NCBI GenBank assembly: GCA_007131745.1
Contig: SLPX01000365.1
Coordinates: 1-29,973, forward strand
From: Myxococcales bacterium
Lineage (GTDB): Bacteria > Myxococcota > Polyangia > HGW-17 > SLPX01
Reading direction: 5' to 3'
DNA: 29,973 nucleotides
In this document: in pieces, positions 24,125-29,973 of the stretch
How positions within the stretch are numbered: the first letter of the stretch is position 1
How the letters are laid out: each line of letters begins with the position of its first letter
Program-made: the position numbers and the translations under genes
The notes under the pieces: generated by a model
The model's database searches: none
What the model saw: the letters and a program-made list of their open reading frames with translations, nothing else
Told to the model about the DNA's origin: nothing

Positions 24125-26477
24125 CATCGTGTTTGTGTTGTTTCTCTTGGTTGCCGGATCTTTGGAGGGAGTTCCGGAATCCGCGGATCCCTTTGTTCAT
24201 GAGGTCGGGGCCTGGTATGCGTCAGGGAGCAAAGAAGGCGCGTACGAACGGCTGAAAGACCGCATGAGAAAGGTGTGCCCGGACGCTTCATCCATGTCGG
24301 AATGTACGCATTTGGTGCAGAGTCCTGCATCGGTTCTGCTGGCGGCAAGGCTGAAAAGAGATCTTGGCGCTCCCCATGAAGCGGCAGGATTGCTTGCAAA
24401 ACATATCGGCAAATGGGTGGAAGATCCGCCTTGGCGACAGGTGTTGCATCCTCTTTTGGTGATCGAAAAAGCGCGGGCTTTGAAAGAATCCGGAAACCCG
24501 GGAAAAGGGGCTTCGGTCTTGTGGAACTTGCGCAAGAATCGGCAGTCTTTTTTTTGGTGGGAAGCGGTGAGATTGCAGGCGGATTACTTGTCCGAGGCGG
24601 GGCGAAACGATCTTGCAGCCGGAGCCTTCAGCGAGTTGGCTGCTCGCAGCCTCCACGCGGAACTGCGCGCTTATTTTCGTTACCGCGCGGGGAAGAGTTT
24701 TCATCTCGCCGGGAAACCGGCGCAGGCTGAAAAGGCACTGAAGCTTTCGGCCGTGCATGATGCATCTTCGACATGGAATGCGAAAGTTTTGGAGGCTTTA
24801 GAAGAGTACGGCGGCGGGGTCGACCTCAACGTCAAGGAAAGATATTTAAGGGCCGGGGGGCTTTTCGATGGGTTTCACATGGAGACAGCGGCCCGAGCTT
24901 ACCGGGAGCTTTTGGAAACGCCGGAGGAGGATCTTTCGAAAGCAAAGGGGAAAAGGAAGTCCTACCTGGATGCACGGCGCAACGAAGTGATTTACGGACT
25001 GGCTCGTTCACTCTTGTTTGCGGGAGATTACAATGAAGGCCTGAAATATGTTCGACTGCTTCCTGATGATGCATCCTGGAGAAACAAGGCGGGTAGGCTG
25101 AGAAGGAGTATCAAGAGGCGTTTGGGAAAGTTCAAAGAGGTCGGCGATGACCTGGTTCGACAAGGAGAAAGGGTTTCCGAACCTTCAGGAAGGCGATACA
25201 ATTTTCTTGCCGCGGCCGATGCATTCATGCATGCAGGAAGCTACAAGAAATCCCTGGACTTGTTGCAAAAATCCGCGCCTTCGGCAAAGTCCGCTGCATT
25301 GCGTTTCAGGGAGGCTTATCTTCTTTTAAAAACCGGGGAAACCGAGAAAGCGTGCAGTGCTTTCGAAAAGGTTTCCTCCCTGCGCGGGCGGCGAAATTCC
25401 GGGCGGTATTGGCTGGGTGTATGCAATCTCAGGCTCGGCAGGAAAGACGAGGCGATGGAGAGGTTTTTCGAGTTGGCAGGCCGGAAGCAGCTTTGTTATT
25501 ATGGTCTACTGGCCAGGGCCAGGCTGAAGGAGATGGGAAAAGCCGAAACCCCTGAGACTTCTCCCCTGGCGCGTTTTGCGCCGTCTCTTGACAACCCTCC
25601 GTTGCGAGCGATCAAACACTTGTCCCGAATAGAATGCCGAACTGCCTTGACCTGCTTGTTGAAGAGAACAGCAGAGTTGTCTCGTATCGGATTCAAAAGA
25701 GAAACGCGAAGCCAGCTTCGCCGCATTGTCTCGTGCGTGAACAAGGACCCTTCTTCCCGAAGTAATCTGAGACCCTTTTCACAGGAGCACTACTGGATAG
25801 GCGTAACGTGCCCTCCTTTCAAAGATGGAGGGAGGGGTGCCGAAAATCTCCCAAGGGAAACTCTTTCCTCTCTGGCGGATATCTCCGCCTGGGCGGGCGA
25901 GGAATCCATCGCCAGGCTTTTAAACCGCGCGCTAAATCGTCCACTCGAACCGACTCCGCGGCCCCTGGAGCGATACATAACGGAAAATGCCTCCAATTGG
26001 GGAGTCAGGCCCTCCTGGGTCTGGGCTGTAATCAGGGTGGAGAGCGCGTACAATCCGATGGTGATTTCAACGGCCGGTGCAAGGGGATTCATGCAATTGA
26101 TGCCCCATACGGCGAGAAGAGTGGCGGAGAGGCTGGACTTGGAATCCTTTGACATGTCGATGCTTTTCGAAGAGGAACCGAATGTTGAATTCGGTTCATG
26201 GTATTTGGGACAGCTTTTGACGCGGTTCAAAAATCAGTTGCCGCTCGCCCTGGCGGGGTATAACGGAGGGCCCCATAACGTAGCGGTTTGGTTGCGGATC
26301 AAGGGCGATCTTCCCTTGGATGAATTCATCGAGGAGATTCCCTTTACCGAGACAAGACGCTATGTGAAAAAGACCCTTCGATGGATCTATCGCTACAGTT
26401 TGGAAAACGGGGATGAACCGGCCGATTTGATCTCCCTGAAAGTTAATCCCGCACAAGAAGACAACATAGATTTTTGA
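24114..26477 (+). CDS. Slt70-like soluble lytic transglycosylase
   Basis: The 787-residue protein has an N-terminal hydrophobic signal (residues 5-17). A long alpha-helical domain of TPR-like repeats follows (about 30-600, for example GRYWLGVCNLRLGRKDEAMERFFELAG). The SLT family 1 catalytic domain covers about 620-770. Glu643 in VIRVESAYNP is the catalytic acid; the downstream motifs ARGFMQLMP and ALAGYNGGP are intact. It cleaves peptidoglycan glycan strands in the periplasm, releasing anhydro-muropeptides. Length compares with about 620-650 residues for E. coli Slt70, so the helical domain is longer. The start is GTG at 24114, overlapping the phosphatase gene by 11 bases. GTG at 24129 with GGA eight bases upstream is a good alternative. 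The helicase gene follows 27 bases downstream. Confidence 0.9.
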   Translation: MWNSIVFVLFLLVAGSLEGVPESADPFVHEVGAWYASGSKEGAYERLKDRMRKVCPDASSMSECTHLVQSPASVLLAARLKRDLGAPHEAAGLLAKHIGKWVEDPPWRQVLHPLLVIEKARALKESGNPGKGASVLWNLRKNRQSFFWWEAVRLQADYLSEAGRNDLAAGAFSELAARSLHAELRAYFRYRAGKSFHLAGKPAQAEKALKLSAVHDASSTWNAKVLEALEEYGGGVDLNVKERYLRAGGLFDGFHMETAARAYRELLETPEEDLSKAKGKRKSYLDARRNEVIYGLARSLLFAGDYNEGLKYVRLLPDDASWRNKAGRLRRSIKRRLGKFKEVGDDLVRQGERVSEPSGRRYNFLAAADAFMHAGSYKKSLDLLQKSAPSAKSAALRFREAYLLLKTGETEKACSAFEKVSSLRGRRNSGRYWLGVCNLRLGRKDEAMERFFELAGRKQLCYYGLLARARLKEMGKAETPETSPLARFAPSLDNPPLRAIKHLSRIECRTALTCLLKRTAELSRIGFKRETRSQLRRIVSCVNKDPSSRSNLRPFSQEHYWIGVTCPPFKDGGRGAENLPRETLSSLADISAWAGEESIARLLNRALNRPLEPTPRPLERYITENASNWGVRPSWVWAVIRVESAYNPMVISTAGARGFMQLMPHTARRVAERLDLESFDMSMLFEEEPNVEFGSWYLGQLLTRFKNQLPLALAGYNGGPHNVAVWLRIKGDLPLDEFIEEIPFTETRRYVKKTLRWIYRYSLENGDEPADLISLKVNPAQEDNIDF

Positions 26478-26504
26478 CGCGGGCTTCGGTGACCATGGAA
26501 AGAC

Positions 26505-28529
26505 ATGACCAAGTATACCCTGAAAACAAGCCGGAATACCGGGAACGCCGGATGGGATGAGACAAAAGATCTGGATTCCGAGCAAAGGGAAGTGGTCTTC
26601 GCTCCTCCGGGAGCGATTCTGGTTGTAGCGGGAGCCGGCACAGGAAAGACTAGAGCGCTGACATATCGCGTTGCTCATCTCATCCGGAGCGGAACCCCTC
26701 CGGAGAACATTCTTCTTTGTACTTTTACCAACAGGGCGGCACGGGAGATGGTGGGCAGGGTTGAGAACTTGACGGGTATATCTGCATCATGCATGTGGGC
26801 AGGCACTTTTCACCATGTCGCCAACAGGCTGCTTCGGGAGTTCGGAGAACAGGTCGGCCTTTCGGCCGGTTTCGGAATACTGGATCGAGAGGATTCCAAG
26901 GAACTCCTCTCCGTTTGCATGGACGGCCTGGGGAAGCGGACCCGGTACATGCCGCAACCCAATGTTGTGCAATCTATCTTGTCCCTTGCTGCAAACAGCC
27001 AGGTTTCATTGGAAGGGGTGATTCGAAAGAGATGGAATCGTTTTGCGGACAAGATCGAGATCTTCCGGAAAGCCGCGGAAACGTACAGTCGCCGGAAGGC
27101 TGAACTCAACGTTGTGGATTTTGATGATCTACTTCTCGGATGGCTGGCCTTGATGTGCAGAGCCGAGGATGCGGCGCAAACAATTGGTTCCAGGTTTCAT
27201 CACGTGCTCGTGGATGAATACCAGGATGTAAATCCTCTGCAGGCGGTTATCGTAGATGAGACAGCGCGCAGGGGCCGCGGCAACCTCACTGTGGTCGGCG
27301 ATGACGCTCAATCCATATACTCTTTCCGTGGAGCATCGGTCGACATCATGCTGGGTTTCATGGAAAGACATCCGGAAGCCGCGTTGATGAAACTACAGAA
27401 AAATTACAGGTCTCTTCCGGGGATACTCAAGTTGGCGAATGTGTCCATCCAGGGAAACCGCTGTCGTATACCCAAGTTGTTATGTTCCGCGGCTGCTGGA
27501 CGCGAAGGAGAAGGGAGTGCTTCCGGAACTCCGGTCAACGTCGTTTTGGGTACGGTCGAAGAACAAAGCTGTTTTGTCTGCCAGCGACTGCTGGAAATAC
27601 ACAGAGAAGAAGGGGTCGCTCTCCGGGATATTGCGGTTCTCTACAGGGCTCACTCACACAGCCTCGAACTCCAGGTTGAACTCGGGAAGCGTGGAATCCC
27701 GTTTTCGGTCCGATCGGGATTGCGTTTTTTCGAGCAGGCGCACATCAAGGATGTTGTATCTTTCTTGCGGATACTTCAGAACCCTGCTGATGAATTGGCT
27801 CTCGCCAGAGTGTTCAATACACAAAGAGGGCTGGGAGGGAGGAGTGCAGCGTCCATTCTGGAAAGCCTGAATGCCTCCAGGTCGACCGGTAAGATTGAAG
27901 ATGTGCTCATGAATGCAGCGGGCGATGACACGGGTAGAGGCAAAGGGGTCAAACGAGAAGCACTGCTGCGGCTTTCGGAGCACTTTCGTTTACTCAGAAG
28001 CGAAATCCGCGAAGGTGGCGTGAAGCCCGCTATGTTGTGGTTTACGGACGGCCCATACAGGGAACATGCCGAGAGGAATTTTTCCAATGCAGAGGAAAGG
28101 CTCGAAGACATCCGCGGCCTGGCCGAGTTCGCGGTCTGTTATGACGATGTTGATGTTTTTCTTGGCGACCTTTCACTTGCAGGATCTGCGGCTGCGGTGG
28201 AAATCAAGGGCGTGGAAAAGGAAGACGACAGGCTGACGCTTTCCACGGTACACCAGGCCAAGGGGCTTGAATGGCGCGTCGTGTTCGTGATTTGTTTGTG
28301 TGACGGGATGTTCCCCTCCGCTCTTTCCTTGAAGGACCCCGAAGGCGAAGAAGAAGAGCGACGTCTTTTTCACGTGGCGTCTACAAGGGCGAAAGAGCAT
28401 CTCTATCTTTGTCGCCCCGCGGTTGCGCAGACAGGCAATGACTTTAATCGAATCTTGAGACCATCGCGGTTTTTAACCGAGCTTCAACCAAATCCACCCT
28501 ATGAAACCTGGGAAATAGTGGTGGAGTGA
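26505..28529 (+). CDS. UvrD/PcrA-like superfamily 1A DNA helicase
   Basis: The 674-residue protein has all SF1A helicase motifs: Q motif LDSEQREVV (23-31), Walker A AGAGTGKT (42-49), motif Ia CTFTNRAAREM, motif II VDEYQD (236-241), motif III GDDAQSIYSFRGA (265-277), motif IV KNYRS, motif V TVHQAKGLEW (581-590) and motif VI EEERRLFHVASTRAK (616-630). It unwinds DNA in the 3' to 5' direction by family knowledge. It is shorter than PcrA/UvrD (about 720) and lacks their C-terminal tail. It may be a Rep/PcrA-type enzyme in repair or replication restart. A short N-terminal extension of about 20 residues precedes the Q motif. It sits between a transglycosylase and queA, so its position in the operon tells little about its role. 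GGAAAG before the ATG may be the RBS. Confidence 0.93.
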   Translation: MTKYTLKTSRNTGNAGWDETKDLDSEQREVVFAPPGAILVVAGAGTGKTRALTYRVAHLIRSGTPPENILLCTFTNRAAREMVGRVENLTGISASCMWAGTFHHVANRLLREFGEQVGLSAGFGILDREDSKELLSVCMDGLGKRTRYMPQPNVVQSILSLAANSQVSLEGVIRKRWNRFADKIEIFRKAAETYSRRKAELNVVDFDDLLLGWLALMCRAEDAAQTIGSRFHHVLVDEYQDVNPLQAVIVDETARRGRGNLTVVGDDAQSIYSFRGASVDIMLGFMERHPEAALMKLQKNYRSLPGILKLANVSIQGNRCRIPKLLCSAAAGREGEGSASGTPVNVVLGTVEEQSCFVCQRLLEIHREEGVALRDIAVLYRAHSHSLELQVELGKRGIPFSVRSGLRFFEQAHIKDVVSFLRILQNPADELALARVFNTQRGLGGRSAASILESLNASRSTGKIEDVLMNAAGDDTGRGKGVKREALLRLSEHFRLLRSEIREGGVKPAMLWFTDGPYREHAERNFSNAEERLEDIRGLAEFAVCYDDVDVFLGDLSLAGSAAAVEIKGVEKEDDRLTLSTVHQAKGLEWRVVFVICLCDGMFPSALSLKDPEGEEEERRLFHVASTRAKEHLYLCRPAVAQTGNDFNRILRPSRFLTELQPNPPYETWEIVVE

Positions 28530-28544
28530 AGGCATACCTGAGCA

Positions 28545-29753
28545 GTGTTTGATTTATCCGATTTTGAGTATGAATTGCCCGAGGAACTAATCGCGCAAGC
28601 TCCGTGCCCAAAACGTGACGGTTCGAGGCTCATGGTGGTGGGTGAAAGAACTCGAGGGCAGGGTGAAACCGGGGTGTTTTTTAGCGACAAAAGATTCAGT
28701 GATATCGTCGACCTTTTGGAACCGGGCAGTGTCATAGTATTCAACAATACCGAAGTTTTTCCTGCGCGTCTCAGGGCCCGAAGGAAGACCGGAGGGTTGA
28801 TAGAGGTCATGTTGGCGCGCCGCATTCCGGATCCGATAAACCAATATCCAACGGAACAAGGAGAAGAGAAGGGCGATTGCATAGGCGCAGTGGAAAACCG
28901 CCGGTGGTCTGAAACATGGCTTGCAATGTTGAAACCGGCCAGGCGGTTGAAACGAGGAGAAGAGCTTGAATTACTTGATCGCAAAAGCAGGGCGGTCAAA
29001 TCATGCAAGTTGGAAACGGCGGGAATGAATGAGAGCGGAGATATGATGATCAAGCTTTCATCCCGCGGTAAAAGGTGGGCGGATGTGTTGAGTTTATGCC
29101 GCGACATTGGTGAAACGCCGTTGCCTCCGTATATCCGTCGCCCTGCCGGGGAGCGCGAATCGGATCGGATGCGCTACCAAACCGTGTATGCACGGGTTCC
29201 GGGAGCGGTGGCCGCGCCGACTGCGGGTCTGCATTTCACCGGAGACATCCTGGATCGCATCACGCGGAAGGACGTGAAGCAGGCGCACGTTACCCTGCAC
29301 GTGGGGCCGGGGACTTTCAAACCCATAAAGACTGATGACCCTGCAAAGCACGTCATGCACAGCGAATGGTACCACTTGCCCCGTGAAACTGCCGCCGTGA
29401 TTGAAAAAACGAGAAAACGCGGTGGTTCCGTGGTTGCGGTCGGAACGACGACTGTGAGGGTTTTAGAATCCTGCGTGGATGAATCCGGATGTCTGAAGCC
29501 CGGTACGGGTGAAACCGATTTGTTTATCTATCCGGGTTTCAAGTTCAGGACGGTCGATGCCATGGTGACCAATTTTCACCTTCCCAGATCCTCTCTGTTG
29601 TTGCTGGTGGCCGCTTTTGCAGGAAAAGAAACAATTCTCAATGCATATCAACATGGTGTAAAGGAACGCTATCGTTTTTACAGTTACGGCGATGCAATGC
29701 TTCTTTATCGCAGCAGGAGTGCGGATCTTTTAGCCCGAAGCAGAAGCGAATAA
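28545..29753 (+). CDS. queA: tRNA preQ1(34) S-adenosylmethionine ribosyltransferase-isomerase QueA
   Basis: QueA transfers and isomerises the ribosyl part of S-adenosylmethionine onto preQ1 in tRNA, giving epoxyqueuosine. The 402-residue protein (E. coli QueA has 356) starts with SDFEYELPEELIAQ.P. It keeps FNNTEVFPARL, PLPPYIRRP, YQTVYARVPGAVAAPTAGLHF, HVTLHVGPGTF, HSEWYHLP, VGTTTVRVLES and FIYPGF.. VDAMVTNFHLP..SLLLLVAAFAG. An insertion of roughly 25 residues (PINQYPTEQGEEKGDCIGAV and on, about residues 96-120) accounts for much of the extra length. The start is GTG at 28545, chosen from the family N-terminus; the RBS is poor. The gene begins 15 bases after the helicase stop and is the last of the operon. 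Confidence 0.96.
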   Translation: MFDLSDFEYELPEELIAQAPCPKRDGSRLMVVGERTRGQGETGVFFSDKRFSDIVDLLEPGSVIVFNNTEVFPARLRARRKTGGLIEVMLARRIPDPINQYPTEQGEEKGDCIGAVENRRWSETWLAMLKPARRLKRGEELELLDRKSRAVKSCKLETAGMNESGDMMIKLSSRGKRWADVLSLCRDIGETPLPPYIRRPAGERESDRMRYQTVYARVPGAVAAPTAGLHFTGDILDRITRKDVKQAHVTLHVGPGTFKPIKTDDPAKHVMHSEWYHLPRETAAVIEKTRKRGGSVVAVGTTTVRVLESCVDESGCLKPGTGETDLFIYPGFKFRTVDAMVTNFHLPRSSLLLLVAAFAGKETILNAYQHGVKERYRFYSYGDAMLLYRSRSADLLARSRSE

Positions 29754-29973
29754 AACCGGATGGTTGCAAAACCGGAAAAGTGAAGAATGGCCGCCAAGGA
29801 CACAAATAGCTTTTTCGTCCACCGAAGCAGCGCTTTGTATGCCGAGGCCGAAAATTGAAGCAGGTTCGGAAAAAGCCGTGCGTCAGAAGACCGCTGCCCG
29901 AAGGGCTGAAGGGATTTGGCCGAGTCGCCGACGATGCTCCCCGAAGGGGAGCTTCAAACGGCGACGTCCGGCG
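29754..29973. other. Non-coding, hairpin-rich tail to the right edge
   Basis: Nothing convincing is coded here. A frame starting at ATG 29839 stays open to the edge (45 codons) but has no RBS and an Arg/Pro-rich translation. No T-run follows queA. Confidence 0.4.
29924..29965. other. Nested hairpin at the right edge
   Basis: An inner stem GCTCCCC-GAA-GGGGAGC (29936-29952) is flanked by an outer stem GTCGCCG (29924-29930) and CGGCGAC (29959-29965). The two stems together make a stable cruciform-like structure. It could be an interspersed repeat, a short RNA or a boundary element. It is not a standard terminator because no T-run follows within the window. Confidence 0.45.

Noticed and set aside
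29900..29973. RNase P RNA start
   Set aside because: The AGTCGCCG and hairpin resemble the P2/P3 area, but the GAGGAAAGTCCGG core that should follow is not there.
29839..29973. Gene starting at ATG 29839 and running off the right edge
   Set aside because: It has no RBS, its Arg/Pro-rich translation passes through both hairpins, and no family is seen.

Overview
The window looks like chromosomal DNA from a bacterium of the former Deltaproteobacteria, most likely Myxococcota or Bradymonadales-like. The signs are a giant TPR protein, lipoproteins with Asp- or Cys-rich linkers, DUF4215-type Cys-rich repeats joined to RCC1 repeats, a Cys-rich FG-GAP lipoprotein and a REC-REC-PilZ protein, in DNA of roughly balanced base composition. 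This placement rests on gene style, not on a marker search. I see no rRNA, tRNA, CRISPR array, insertion sequence or phage gene.

Layout. (1) 1-6912, minus strand: the first 2304 residues of a giant TPR solenoid that runs off the left edge. (2) 6913-7245: a divergent control region with an extended -10 and an 8-bp inverted repeat, then an IscR-like Rrf2 regulator (7246-7686, plus). (3) 7697-9160, minus: two exported thioredoxin-fold proteins, one of them a PDZ-TlpA fusion; opposite them, 9368-10345, plus: a lipoprotein with two rhodanese domains. (4) 10347-14352, minus: a probable operon of a REC-REC-PilZ protein, a PKD/Ig-like lipoprotein, a 63-residue lipoprotein ending in CPTC, and an outer-membrane beta-barrel protein with its own candidate promoter. 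(5) 14655-17014, plus: efp, epmA and rnc, tightly packed. (6) A divergent pair of large secreted lipoproteins: a seven-repeat RCC1 protein (17023-18546, minus) and a Cys-rich FG-GAP protein (18789-21536, plus). (7) 21795-29753, plus: a long operon of an OmpA-like protein, a membrane-anchored coiled-coil protein, a PP2C phosphatase, an Slt70-like transglycosylase, a UvrD/PcrA-type helicase and QueA. (8) A hairpin-rich non-coding tail to the right edge.

How the genes fit together. EF-P and EpmA form a known modification pair and carry the residues needed for beta-lysylation, but EpmB is not in the window. The thioredoxin and rhodanese proteins, all exported and next to an Fe-S type regulator, suggest periplasmic thiol or sulfur handling under redox control; this is inference. 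The OmpA-like/coiled-coil/PP2C/transglycosylase genes overlap or nearly touch and suggest an envelope module with a phosphorylation input. All three convergent gene pairs are separated by 10, 1 and 8 bases, and I found no hairpin followed by a T-run at any operon end, so transcription ends are unlikely to be ordinary intrinsic terminators.
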